34,993 bases of DNA from Anaerolineales bacterium (lineage in GTDB: Bacteria; Chloroflexota; Anaerolineae; Anaerolineales; UBA4823), in contig JAFGBV010000044.1 of assembly GCA_016932955.1 (NCBI GenBank), positions 1-34,993 on the forward strand. The letters run 5' to 3'. Positions 7,078 to 15,496 of this stretch are shown here, one piece after another. The notes below the pieces were generated by a model, which saw only the letters and a list, made by a program, of their open reading frames with translations, was not told the DNA's origin and did not search any database. The first letter of the stretch is position 1, and every line of letters begins with the position of its first letter. Made by a program: the position numbers and the translations under genes.

Positions 7078-7685
7078 CTCTGCCCATCCAGAAGTGCATG
7101 CAGTTCCTGTAGCGCCTGCTCAGAAGAACGGAAATGGATAGCATGCATCCCCACAGCGCGCGCCCCCTCCACATTATGAACAAAATCATCGATGAATACA
7201 GACGCTTCTGGGCAGATGTGCAATTCCCGCAAGGCAGCCTGGAAGATGCGTTCATCCGGCTTCATCACCCCCACCTCATAGGAAAAAAACATCCGTTCAA
7301 AGGCATCGCCAATGCCAGCTTCTTGCTCCAGGAAAGGCCGGGCGTCATCCATGGCATTGCTGATCACGCCGGTGTGATAGGTTAGGCGCAGGGAACGAAT
7401 AGCATCCACGAGGCGAAAATCAACCTGGTCACCGCCGTAGAACTGCGCCCTGAGCGCGGACACATTCTCGGCAGGCCAACCAAGCATGGCACACACGTTC
7501 AACCACTGCTGTGTGGCGCTGATCTCGCCACACTGGGCGCGCCGCCCATTCTCACCGCCATACACCAGCTCCTCAAATTTCTCATAAGTGATGCCCAAGC
7601 GGGCAGCAAGCTGTTGGCGGGGCACCCGGTTGATGGTCCGTACGAGCACCCCGCCCACATCAAAGAATATGGTATCGATGGTCAT
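7074..7685 (-). CDS. HAD-superfamily hydrolase (subfamily IA, phosphatase-like), copy 1
   Basis: This is a 203-residue enzyme of the same family as its downstream neighbour: motif I FFDVGGVL (nucleophile Asp9, second Asp replaced by Gly), motif II VISNAMDD, Lys in VMKPDERIF and motif IV VFIDDFVHN. The shared cap layout, similar length and adjacency point to a tandem duplication that has since diverged. The start has no clear ribosome binding site. A 78-bp spacer separates it from the upstream acetyltransferase gene, so a separate transcript start here is possible, though I see no convincing promoter. Confidence 0.88.
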   Translation of the reverse strand: MTIDTIFFDVGGVLVRTINRVPRQQLAARLGITYEKFEELVYGGENGRRAQCGEISATQQWLNVCAMLGWPAENVSALRAQFYGGDQVDFRLVDAIRSLRLTYHTGVISNAMDDARPFLEQEAGIGDAFERMFFSYEVGVMKPDERIFQAALRELHICPEASVFIDDFVHNVEGARAVGMHAIHFRSSEQALQELHALLDGQR

Positions 7686-7763
7686 TGTAAAAGAAAGGCT
7701 CCATATCGCTGCAGATTTCCATCATGGTCGTGCGCCGTATTGTAAATCAGCAGCCAGGAAACA

Positions 7764-8801
7764 TCAATCTTCTAGCGAAAATTCCTTGTGGAAGATCGTT
7801 TGCCGCTTGACCACCTCAAACCCTGCGCTCTGGTACAGGCGCAGCGCACCGCTGATATTCTCAGCATCCACTCCCAGCGCTGCCTCAGTCATGCCACGCT
7901 GTTTCAAAGCGAGCAGGCTTTGGGCAATGAGCGCAAATGCCAATCCGCGCTTGCGCCAGGGGCGGCGTACGCAGATGTTTTCGGTGTAACCGCGCAGGCG
8001 ACCGTACTCTTTATTCTGCGCCGCGTCAATGAAAGAGAGCACCATTCCAGCAACCCGATCGCCATCCCAGGCCACCCGCCAGAGGGATGGGTCAAAGAGA
8101 GGCCCTTCCATCCACTCAAGCCACTCATCCCAGGGTTCGAAGACATAGCCCCAATGATCGCGGAAGGCTTCATTGCTCGCCTCCCAGATCAGGCGATAAT
8201 GCTCGGGCAGCACCGGGCGCACTTCCAGGCCAGTCGGCAGCGGCGCAGAGGGGATATTTTCCAGGTCTGGACGCACCATCTCATAGCTATAACGCACCGC
8301 ACAATAACCATTAGCCAACAAGAAGCTCCCGGTATCCTTGGCGCTGTCATCGACGAAAGAGGTGTAGATCATAGGCATCCCAACCGGGATTTGACCCTCC
8401 TGCCGGAGGTGAGCCGCGATCTCGCGCAAGCGGCCCTCATTGAACTTGAGCAGGGCAGCGCCTACTCCCTTGCGCCGCCACTCTGGCAGCACATTCGCAA
8501 ACTTAAAACCCTCCCACTGCCCTTCCCCATTGAAATCCCACCAGACGCGGGTATAGCCGATCACCTGGCCATCCACCTCTGCAAAACACAGGTCCTGGTA
8601 GGGGTCGCAGTTATGCAGATGAGCATAGGAACGGGCAATATCCTCCACGGTATCCGAGCGCTCAATCCCATCTACTTCTTTGCAACCGTTGATCACCGCC
8701 AGCATTTTGGGGTAATCTTCTTCACCGCGAAAACCGCGTAGCACCAGACCTGGAATTTCTAAGGGCTGGATCATTGTATTCGTCATCAGTAGTGTATCCA
8801 T
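7764..8801 (-). CDS. Tandem two-domain GNAT acetyltransferase
   Basis: This protein of 345 residues contains two GNAT domains. The first (about 15-180) has the cofactor loop LPEWRRKGVGAALL (105-118). The second (about 190-345) has CVRRPWRKRGLAFALI (277-292) and the late ENISGALRLYQSAGF segment. Both loops look intact, although the second replaces one loop Gly by Ala. The layout resembles mycothiol synthase-type double GNATs, but this gene context gives no reason to assign that reaction. The ATG at 8801 is chosen because GAGGAA lies 10 nt upstream; upstream in-frame starts are an ATG at 8819 without a binding site and a TTG at 8846. It is a paralogue of the gene at 11763-12773. Confidence 0.87.
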   Translation of the reverse strand: MDTLLMTNTMIQPLEIPGLVLRGFRGEEDYPKMLAVINGCKEVDGIERSDTVEDIARSYAHLHNCDPYQDLCFAEVDGQVIGYTRVWWDFNGEGQWEGFKFANVLPEWRRKGVGAALLKFNEGRLREIAAHLRQEGQIPVGMPMIYTSFVDDSAKDTGSFLLANGYCAVRYSYEMVRPDLENIPSAPLPTGLEVRPVLPEHYRLIWEASNEAFRDHWGYVFEPWDEWLEWMEGPLFDPSLWRVAWDGDRVAGMVLSFIDAAQNKEYGRLRGYTENICVRRPWRKRGLAFALIAQSLLALKQRGMTEAALGVDAENISGALRLYQSAGFEVVKRQTIFHKEFSLED

Positions 8802-8888
8802 GATATTCTTATTCCTCATAGTGTTGGTGAGGCCTGGAGGCTGCAAGGATAGATTCCATGCATCCTGCAGGCATCCTTCATTTGTTGA

Positions 8889-9422
8889 CTATACGCCATC
8901 AAAAATCGATGGGTAACAGACTGTCCCCTGCACACCGCGCAAGGCTCCGGGCTGCAACTCAAGGGCCATGAAAGCATCCCCGGCTTCAGGATAGGGACCC
9001 TGCAGCCCCCAGCGGCTGGCAGGCATGAAACCAAAGCGCGGGTAAAAGTTGGTATGCCCGAGCACGATGGCAATCCGCTGCCCCAGGCGGCGGCATTCTG
9101 CCAAGCCATGCTCCACCAGCGCCGAGCCAATTCCTTGATTCTGGTACTCTGGGCGCACCGCCATCGGCGCCAGTGAGATCGCCGGTAAGTGCTCCTGGGC
9201 AGTTTCGATCCTTATAGGGCTGAACAAGATATGCCCCACCACCTGCCCATCCAACTCGGCTACCAGCGAAAGAGCCGGGATGAAATCCGGCTGGCGGCGA
9301 ATGGCCTCAACTAATCCGGCTTCGCTGGAGCGATTGTCAAAAGCCAGGATGTTCACCTGCCGGATCGCATCATAATCGGCGCTGGTTTCTGGGCGGATAA
9401 TCATATTTATATTGATGCTCAT
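8889..9422 (-). CDS. GNAT acetyltransferase, YhbS-like
   Basis: This is a 177-residue single-domain acetyltransferase resembling the YhbS group. It shows IRPETSADYDAIRQVNILAF at the start, LVAELDGQVVGHILFSPI, the cofactor segment LAPMAVRPEYQNQGIGSAL (loop residues 94-100) and LGHTNFYPRFGFMPAS, all typical of that group. An AGGAG site 6 nt before the ATG at 9422 fixes the start. It lies 41 bp downstream of the MFS exporter gene on the same strand. YhbS-like enzymes have diverse substrates; the acceptor here is unknown. Confidence 0.9.
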   Translation of the reverse strand: MSININMIIRPETSADYDAIRQVNILAFDNRSSEAGLVEAIRRQPDFIPALSLVAELDGQVVGHILFSPIRIETAQEHLPAISLAPMAVRPEYQNQGIGSALVEHGLAECRRLGQRIAIVLGHTNFYPRFGFMPASRWGLQGPYPEAGDAFMALELQPGALRGVQGTVCYPSIFDGV

Positions 9423-9463
9423 CTCTATCTCCTAACCTTCGTTGAGGCTCTTACGAGATATTA

Positions 9464-10783
9464 TCAGTCAGCGCCAGGCTGTTCATCGGTGTTGCTGGAT
9501 GGCACAGCCTCGGTAGTATTGGGCCCACCATTCTTCGGCAGCTTGAACTTCAGCCAGACCGGCAGAACGGTGACCAACGAAGCCCCAGCAGTGACGAAGA
9601 AAGGTACGCGAGGCGAGAAACGCTCCCACATCTGCGCGCCCAGCCATGGCGCCGGCAGCGAGACCACACCCAGGCTGGTGCTGAAGAGGCCGAAGGCGGT
9701 GCCGCGCAGGCGCTCCGGGACGGCTTTGCTGATCAGCGAGTTATAGGCAGGCGACATCAAGCCCACGCCTATGCCGAACAGCGCCCACACCACGGCAAAA
9801 CCCCAGAAGTCTTTGGCGTAAGTGACAAACGCGTAAACAGCAGCAAACTGGAGCAAAAAACCCAGAGCAATGCCCACTCGTTCGCCTTTCTTATCCGCCA
9901 ACCAGCCAGCGGGCATGGTCACCGCCATCATGCAGACGCCGAAAACCGACCCCAACCAGCCAATCTGCTGGAAATTCATCCCACCGATCTCTTCCAGGTA
10001 GAGGGGCATCAGGTTGCCCGACAGGGCAAAGGCGATATCGCGCACGCCATCTGTGATCAAGATCCAGGTGATCACCCCGCCAGCCGTTGCCAGGGCTACC
10101 ATGCTCCCCAGGTTATCGCGCAGGCCTGAGAAAGTCAGCTTGCGTGGCGAAGATTCCTGCGCCTGTGAGGCGCGGCGCGCCATTGCAATGCGGATCAGGG
10201 TAGCAACGGTGTAGAACAGCCAGGCAGCAGCCAGCATGATGCGAAAGCCAAAGCGGTCTGCCATCCAGCCGCCCAGGGGCGGACCTACGACGGAGACGAT
10301 CATAAAGAGCATATCGGTGATGCCAAAGACGCGCGCTCGATTGTGTTCGTCCGACTGCTCGGCGATGAAAGCCGAGAAGGATGGCCCAATCAGTGAACGC
10401 GTCATGGCGGAGAAAACCATTGCCAGCAGCACCCATTGCCAGGTGGGCGCGGCGATCAAGGCAACATAGGTGAGCATACCTGCCAGGCTGCCATAGGCAA
10501 TGCTGCGCAGGCGCCCCAGGGTATCCGAAATCCACCCGCCGAGGATCTGCAGGGCGAGGGGGATGATCTGCGAGATGGTGAAAAACAGCCCGATCTGCGC
10601 CACGCTGGCATTCAACTGCTTCAAGTAGAGCGGCAGCAATGAACCATACATCTCACCGCCCACGTTGGCCAGCACCATCGCCGCCATGAAGAGCAGCAGC
10701 GTGCGGTTCAACACCGGGGCAGTTCGGGCAGCCACCCTTGGCATGTGGTCTTGCTCTGATTCTAGATTCATCGTGTTTTCCAT
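9464..10783 (-). CDS. Major facilitator superfamily transporter (drug-exporter-like)
   Basis: This 439-residue integral membrane protein has twelve predicted helices. The MFS loop 2-3 signature is GGWISDTLGRLRS, with a partial repeat, AGWLADKKGERVG, in the second half. A GPPLGGWMADRFGFR segment after helix 5 resembles antiporter motif C of proton-coupled drug exporters. A long cytoplasmic linker lies between halves, with hydrophilic N- and C-terminal tails. Neighbouring acetyltransferase and ABC-exporter genes make efflux more likely than uptake, but this is inference. A second ATG four codons later (MNLESEQ), with GGAAAA upstream, could also serve as start. Confidence 0.9.
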   Translation of the reverse strand: MENTMNLESEQDHMPRVAARTAPVLNRTLLLFMAAMVLANVGGEMYGSLLPLYLKQLNASVAQIGLFFTISQIIPLALQILGGWISDTLGRLRSIAYGSLAGMLTYVALIAAPTWQWVLLAMVFSAMTRSLIGPSFSAFIAEQSDEHNRARVFGITDMLFMIVSVVGPPLGGWMADRFGFRIMLAAAWLFYTVATLIRIAMARRASQAQESSPRKLTFSGLRDNLGSMVALATAGGVITWILITDGVRDIAFALSGNLMPLYLEEIGGMNFQQIGWLGSVFGVCMMAVTMPAGWLADKKGERVGIALGFLLQFAAVYAFVTYAKDFWGFAVVWALFGIGVGLMSPAYNSLISKAVPERLRGTAFGLFSTSLGVVSLPAPWLGAQMWERFSPRVPFFVTAGASLVTVLPVWLKFKLPKNGGPNTTEAVPSSNTDEQPGAD

Positions 10784-10804
10784 GTTACATCTAGCCTGAT
10801 ATTC

Positions 10805-11734
10805 TTAATCGATTTGTTTTCCATAGTAGTAGAGCCGCTTCTCCACCCGAAATCCAAGCGATTCATACAGTTTGATGGCAGGCATGTTGTCCTGCGAGGT
10901 GCATACGGCGACCTGTGCCATCCCTTGTGCTTGCAACCGGCGCAGTCCTTCGAGCATCACAGCCTTCCCCAAGCCTTTACGCCGGAAATCAGGATGTGTG
11001 CCCACTGGCTCAAACGAGCCAAGCCGGTTGACGGGATCAATCCAGATGATGGAGAAAGCGCCTATGCTACCGTCCGGCGCCGCGGCGACCACATCAAGAT
11101 CTGGCGCATAGACTGGCGATTGCATAAAGCGCTCAAAACGGGCTACATAACGATCAAAAGGGGCAGAGGATCCAAAAGCCCCATACTGAGCGGCAGCGCG
11201 TGCTTCGACTTCTGCAATGCCTGACGATGAGCGCACGCAGTATCCTTCTGGGAGGTTAGGAGCGGGCAGCGCGCCTTCGAGCGGGCAGAGCATATACACA
11301 TCCACATTCTTTATCCGAAAGCCCCGCTCGCGCAGCCTGCCATCCAACACCTGATCATGCTCCGCAATCCACATCACGCCGATCTGATCCCGCCCTAACG
11401 AGCGGGCAATGCTTGTCAGGCGCGTGTCAGCCCAGGCAAGCATGGATTCCGCCACAGGCGTGCCACGCAGCTCTGGGCGGATTACCACATCAAAGGTTTC
11501 ACCCACCGGTGAGAGCAGCGCCCAGGCAAGGATTGCATTGGGGTGATCAGGATCTTCCCATAAGTAGATATGATCCCAATAGTGATAAGCCATGGGCGGG
11601 TAGAACAGCCACCAATTGAGGTCACCCACGTGAACATAGTGCGTGCCATTCTGAGCCTGGCAGCCAGCTTGCAGCAGAGCACGCATGCGCTGCAGGTCCT
11701 GATCGTTACGGTATAAGCGAGGTTCCATAAACAT
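10805..11734 (-). CDS. Two-domain GNAT acetyltransferase with degenerate first domain
   Basis: This protein has 309 residues. The C-terminal GNAT domain (about 160-305) is well formed: FEPVGTHPDFRRKGLGKAVML holds the acetyl-CoA loop at 251-257 and DNMPAIKLYESLGFRVEK the late helix and strand. The N-terminal half (1-150) has GNAT-like strands (AILAWALLSPVG, FDVVIRPELRG), but the loop reads RGTPVAESML and lacks the Gly-x-Gly pattern, so it is probably a non-catalytic GNAT domain. The start at 11734 has AAAGG 6 nt upstream. It lies 28 bp downstream of another double GNAT and 21 bp upstream of the MFS gene. Confidence 0.87.
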   Translation of the reverse strand: MFMEPRLYRNDQDLQRMRALLQAGCQAQNGTHYVHVGDLNWWLFYPPMAYHYWDHIYLWEDPDHPNAILAWALLSPVGETFDVVIRPELRGTPVAESMLAWADTRLTSIARSLGRDQIGVMWIAEHDQVLDGRLRERGFRIKNVDVYMLCPLEGALPAPNLPEGYCVRSSSGIAEVEARAAAQYGAFGSSAPFDRYVARFERFMQSPVYAPDLDVVAAAPDGSIGAFSIIWIDPVNRLGSFEPVGTHPDFRRKGLGKAVMLEGLRRLQAQGMAQVAVCTSQDNMPAIKLYESLGFRVEKRLYYYGKQID

Positions 11735-11762
11735 ACATAGCCTTTAGTCTTACTCTTAGCGG

Positions 11763-12773
11763 TCAGCCGCGGTTCGCCAGATCGACACCGGGGCGCAGCT
11801 CTTTCTCAAAGATGCTGAACTGTCGATTCGGGTCGCTGCGCATGCCAGCCTTTTCATAGAGACGAAGGGCGCCGGTCAGATTCTGGGCATCGACGCCCAG
11901 GCCTACCTTACAGCAGCCACGGCGAGAGAACTCCCGAAAAGAGTGCAGCAGCAATGCCAGGCCCAATCCCTGCTTGCGCCAGGGGCGGCGCACGCTGAGC
12001 GAGGAGACCCAGCCCATCTCGGGGTCATCATCGATTTTTCGGCGGCACCTCGAGCTGCCAGCAATCTCGTCACCATCCAGGGCAAGGAACCACAGCGCCG
12101 GGTCATACTCCGGGTCGGAGCGCAGGTGGTGCTCAAAGGTAGCCAGCTCATTCTGCACAGGCCGCTCCACATGCCCATAATGGTCACGGAAAGCATCACG
12201 ACCAGCGATGAAAGCGGCGCGCTCATCCTCTGCAGATGCCACTGTGCGCAGGGTGATGCCTGAAGGCCAGAGCGGCTCTGGGATTGCTTGGTCCAATGTG
12301 ATCACCATGCGCAGCGAATGGCGGATTAACTCAAAGCCCTGGCTGAGAAACAGCTCGCTCGAGGTCTTATCGATGCTGAGGCAGAAAGCAGCCATCATCA
12401 CACGCGCATCAGCAGGCGCAAGGGGGATCGCCTGGCGAGCGCGCTGCTCAGCCCAACCCAGCATGTGTGTGCCAATCCCCTGACCGGCATAGTGCGGATG
12501 CACCCGCCCCCAGCAGGTCAACGGTGTGAATGGCTCAATTAATCCCCAAACTTCCTCGTAACCGACGATTTCTCCACCAGGCGCAATCACCAGGTAAAAG
12601 TCACGCCTCAGGTCTCTGTCTGGCGCTTCAAACTCAGTCACCTGCTCTTCCAGGGTATGTTTGGCAACCCCCAGTTGGTGGAGCGAGTCTGCGTTGAAGA
12701 GTTCCACCAAAGCCGGGGCATCTTCCAGGCTGGGGTGTCGGAATGTATATCCTTCAGGTAGGCTTGTCTTCAT
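11763..12773 (-). CDS. Tandem two-domain GNAT acetyltransferase
   Basis: This 336-residue protein contains two GNAT domains. Domain 1 has WGRVHPHYAGQGIGTHML (88-105), domain 2 has SVRRPWRKQGLGLALL (260-275) and the late DAQNLTGALRLYEKAGM (295-311). Both cofactor loops keep the Q/R-x-x-G-x-G/A pattern. Domain 2 closely matches that of the gene at 7764-8801 (RRPWRK, LGVDA-N, GALRLY), so the two are paralogues. The ATG at 12773 is used; an upstream in-frame TTG at 12785 is less likely. It lies 64 bp downstream of the ABC-2 permease gene. Confidence 0.88.
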   Translation of the reverse strand: MKTSLPEGYTFRHPSLEDAPALVELFNADSLHQLGVAKHTLEEQVTEFEAPDRDLRRDFYLVIAPGGEIVGYEEVWGLIEPFTPLTCWGRVHPHYAGQGIGTHMLGWAEQRARQAIPLAPADARVMMAAFCLSIDKTSSELFLSQGFELIRHSLRMVITLDQAIPEPLWPSGITLRTVASAEDERAAFIAGRDAFRDHYGHVERPVQNELATFEHHLRSDPEYDPALWFLALDGDEIAGSSRCRRKIDDDPEMGWVSSLSVRRPWRKQGLGLALLLHSFREFSRRGCCKVGLGVDAQNLTGALRLYEKAGMRSDPNRQFSIFEKELRPGVDLANRG

Positions 12774-12837
12774 CGTTTTACTCAATCAGCATTCCATAAG
12801 GTTACAGTCCAGGGGTCAAGCCCGGCCTGCAACCAGA

Positions 12838-13665
12838 TCAGCCATTGCGGTGCAGCTTGCCAGTCCGCTTGGCGTAGCGTTCAGCCTGATTAAAAACCCA
12901 CAGGCCGCAGGGGATGGATACCAACCCCATCAGCAAAGTCGGCCAGATTTTTGGCCAGAGCTGGAGGGTTGGGATGCCATCCAGCAAAGCAAGGCGGGTG
13001 CCATCCAGCACATAGGTCGCCGGGCTGTACACAGCAAGGCTTTGTAAGAAATCTGGCAGCACATCGACCGGGTAATAGACGCCCGAGACCAGCAGGAGCA
13101 CCGCAATGATCACATGCGTCATCTGCGAGCCGCGCTCGGGGAAAAGCAGCGGCAGCACCGAGCCCATCACGCCCAATCCAATGAAGGACAGGCTGCCAGC
13201 CAGGAGCATCACCGTGCCGCCCCACAGGTTGGCGGCGCTGAGATCGATATCGAACATGATCACCGTCACCAGCAGGATCACGCCGGTGAAGAACATGCTG
13301 TACACCACCGCCCATAGGGTCTGCCCTGTAACATGGGTGATGCGGCGAATGGGCGCCATCAGGGTATATTCGATGGTGCCCTCCCAGCGCTCAATGGCGA
13401 TCACGTCGGTGATCCAGTAGAAAATGCTCGACAGGTAGCGCCAGACCAGGGTGCCGATCACCAGGTAGAGAACCAGGAAGCGGGTATCGATATTGGCGCC
13501 GCCGCCCAGTCGCTCCATGCCCAGACCAATGAAGCTGACAGACAGGCTGTTGGCAATCGAATACGCCATCCAGACCAGCTCCCAGGACCAGTAGCGCTTG
13601 ACCAGGTTGGCATTACGCTCCATAAAAGCATACGTGGCTCGAAATTCATGTAATAATGCAGCCAT
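12838..13665 (-). CDS. ABC-2-type exporter permease
   Basis: This 275-residue membrane protein has six predicted helices and the ABC-2 layout. A cytoplasmic N-terminus precedes helix 1 (about 30-50), and a coupling segment (ERWEGTIEYTLMAPIRRITHVTGQTL) follows helix 2. The conserved late motif is VSGVYYPVDVLPDFLQSLAVYSPATYVLDGTRLALLDG. An AGGAG site 7 nt before the ATG supports the start. As a single permease it would act as a homodimer. Its partner ATPase is almost certainly the one at 15497-16360, although three acetyltransferase genes lie between them. Members of this family export drugs, polysaccharides or lipids; the substrate is not evident. Confidence 0.9.
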   Translation of the reverse strand: MAALLHEFRATYAFMERNANLVKRYWSWELVWMAYSIANSLSVSFIGLGMERLGGGANIDTRFLVLYLVIGTLVWRYLSSIFYWITDVIAIERWEGTIEYTLMAPIRRITHVTGQTLWAVVYSMFFTGVILLVTVIMFDIDLSAANLWGGTVMLLAGSLSFIGLGVMGSVLPLLFPERGSQMTHVIIAVLLLVSGVYYPVDVLPDFLQSLAVYSPATYVLDGTRLALLDGIPTLQLWPKIWPTLLMGLVSIPCGLWVFNQAERYAKRTGKLHRNG

Positions 13666-13735
13666 TTTTCACTCTCCTGCTGATCATCTTGCTTGTTTTC
13701 ACGGCTGGCAGATAAGCCGCCTATGCCGCTGCCGA

Positions 13736-14302
13736 TCAGCGATTCCTTTTTATCCATTCATCGCGTAAGATACCCATATACAGGATATCCCAACGTTCTC
13801 CTTCACGTTTCAAGTAGCGCCGGATGCGCCCCTCATGCACAAAACCCATCTTCTCATAGGAGCGGATGGCGCGCGGGTTGTAAGCAAAAACATCCAACGA
13901 AACACGGCGCAGGTTCAGCTCATCGAAGGCAAAGCGCAGAGCGACACCCATCGCATCGCTGCCATAGCCCTTGCCCCATTCCTGGCGGTTATCCAGGCCG
14001 ATGCCCACGAAGGCCTCGCCCTGTCCCCAGGCAACCACTTCCAGATCAAGCCCTCCGATCAGGCGATCATCCTCCAGGGCATAGATGGCGAAGAGGAAAT
14101 AATCTGGCTTCGTCTCTTCCAGGAGTTCCTTTTCTGCCCACTTCTCGGCTTGCTTCAAAGAATACAGCCTGGGAATCCCAGAATCCAAATAGCGGCGGAA
14201 CTCGCCATCCCTGCTGTAGGTGTAAGAATACTGAGCAAACGCCTTGGGCTCTTCAGCGCCGAGGCGAACCAGGCGACCGGTGAGCAATTCATCGTTCATC
14301 AT
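13736..14302 (-). CDS. GNAT acetyltransferase, RimJ/RimL type, tandem copy 3
   Basis: This is a 188-residue RimJ/RimL-like acetyltransferase. It begins with the family pattern LLTGRLVRLGAEEPKAFAQY. The cofactor loop is EWGKGYGSDAM (108-118), followed by ALRFAFDELNLRRVSLDVFA and NPRAIRSYEKMGFVHEGRIR. The C-terminus, WDILYMGILRDEW, is typical. It overlaps the upstream paralogue by 14 bp and is very similar to it across the C-terminal half. Family members acetylate ribosomal-protein N-termini, spermidine or antibiotics; sequence alone does not decide. Confidence 0.9.
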   Translation of the reverse strand: MMNDELLTGRLVRLGAEEPKAFAQYSYTYSRDGEFRRYLDSGIPRLYSLKQAEKWAEKELLEETKPDYFLFAIYALEDDRLIGGLDLEVVAWGQGEAFVGIGLDNRQEWGKGYGSDAMGVALRFAFDELNLRRVSLDVFAYNPRAIRSYEKMGFVHEGRIRRYLKREGERWDILYMGILRDEWIKRNR

Positions 14303-14876
14303 CTTGCTTCCCTGCCAGCCAATTCTCTTTCAGCGCGCCTATCACGATCATATCCCAGTGCTGCCCTTCGCGGGCGATTCCCTTGCGCACCCGGCCTTCC
14401 ACTTCAAAGCCAGCCTTCTCATAGGATCGAATGGCGCGCTCATTGTAGGCAAAAACGCCTAAAGACACGCGGCGCAGGTTCAATTCCCGGAAGGCATAGC
14501 CCAGGATCAAGCGCATCGCATCGGTGCCGTACCCCTTGCCCCAATACGCACGCTCGCCCAGGCCGATCCCCACCCAGGAATCTCCCTGGACCACGGAAAG
14601 CCCCCAAAGGCCGATAAACCCAATCAACTGGTCGCTTGTTTCTGTATCGCCTGGCAAGGTGCGGATGTTGAAGAAATATTCCTCGGGGGGAAATTTCTCC
14701 ATGTCTTTCTCGATCCACTGTTGGAACTTCTTGGCCGACCAGAGGTGACCCGGATCGTTATCCAGCAAGCGGATGTACTCCGAATCGCGCCCCCAGCGGG
14801 CAAATGACTTTGCCAGGGTTTCGGGATCCTCGTTGACCAGACGCACCTGGCTGCCAGTGAACAAGTCTGTGCTCAT
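14289..14876 (-). CDS. GNAT acetyltransferase, RimJ/RimL type, tandem copy 2
   Basis: This is a 195-residue protein, paralogous to both adjacent acetyltransferases. Its domain pattern is FTGSQVRLVNEDPETLA, loop YWGKGYGTDAM (111-121), FRELNLRRVSLGVFA and NERAIRSYEKAGFEVEGRVR, ending with WDMIVIGALKENW. The ATG at 14876 is chosen because AGGAGG sits 7 nt upstream and the start overlaps the upstream stop as ATGA; a GTG two codons earlier is in frame but badly placed. It belongs to a tandem triplication inserted between the ATPase and permease of the ABC exporter. Confidence 0.9.
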   Translation of the reverse strand: MSTDLFTGSQVRLVNEDPETLAKSFARWGRDSEYIRLLDNDPGHLWSAKKFQQWIEKDMEKFPPEEYFFNIRTLPGDTETSDQLIGFIGLWGLSVVQGDSWVGIGLGERAYWGKGYGTDAMRLILGYAFRELNLRRVSLGVFAYNERAIRSYEKAGFEVEGRVRKGIAREGQHWDMIVIGALKENWLAGKQDDER

Positions 14877-15433
14877 TTCCACTCCTCCTGCATCAGGCCC
14901 AGGTGAATGATATCCCAGGTGCGGCCGTAGCGCTGGAGCGCCTGGCGGCGGCGGACTTCAGTGACAAAGCCTGCTTTTTCGAACAAGCGCAATGCAGCTT
15001 GGTTATACTCCGGCACCTGCGCAGACAGGCGGAACAGGTTCAGCTCGCGAAAGGCAAAACGCAGCAGCAAGCGGAGAGTCTCCGAGCCATAGCCTTTGCG
15101 GCGGTCTGCCGGGTCGCCAATGCCCAACTGCACGTTGCCGTTCCCATGCGTCCACTCGATCCAATACAGGCGGGCAAAACCTACCAGGCGGTCATCCTCA
15201 AGGCTGCGGATGGTGAAATAGAACAGGTTCTTATCCTCTTCCATTTCTTTCTCAATCGCCTCGTAGCGCTTCTTGAGCTGGGCGGCAGAGAGGGGATAAG
15301 CGGGATCGGGTCCGAGCATACGCAGGTATTCAGGGGTTTGCCACCAGCGCGCCTCCACTGTGGCATCATTTTCGTGATCGATGGGTCCCAGGCGGATTAA
15401 TTTTCCATCATAAAGTGATTGGTCAATCGTCAT
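14873..15433 (-). CDS. GNAT acetyltransferase, RimJ/RimL type, tandem copy 1
   Basis: This is a 186-residue protein of the same subfamily and the most diverged of the three copies. It has LYDGKLIRLGPIDHEN at the start, cofactor loop DRRKGYGSETL (110-120), LRFAFRELNLFRLSAQV and NQAALRLFEKAGFVTEVRRR, ending WDIIHLGLMQEEW. A GAGGAG site 6 nt before the ATG at 15433 fixes the start; an in-frame GTG at 15454 would add seven residues. It lies 63 bp downstream of the exporter ATPase gene, and its last codons carry the ribosome binding site of the next gene. Confidence 0.9.
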   Translation of the reverse strand: MTIDQSLYDGKLIRLGPIDHENDATVEARWWQTPEYLRMLGPDPAYPLSAAQLKKRYEAIEKEMEEDKNLFYFTIRSLEDDRLVGFARLYWIEWTHGNGNVQLGIGDPADRRKGYGSETLRLLLRFAFRELNLFRLSAQVPEYNQAALRLFEKAGFVTEVRRRQALQRYGRTWDIIHLGLMQEEWK

Positions 15434-15496
15434 GTCGTTCTCCTCATCAAGCACCCGGTATTGCGCAAGCCAGAGGCCTGCGCAATACCAGTAATT

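Noticed and set aside
7788..8741. Long plus-strand frame (317 codons)
   Set aside because: Antisense to the tandem GNAT gene, with no domain motifs; the GC-rich codon pattern of the real gene keeps the opposite frame open.
13835..14617. Plus-strand frame of 260 codons across two acetyltransferase genes
   Set aside because: It spans the overlap of two real minus-strand genes and has no domain; shadow of the duplicated coding sequence.
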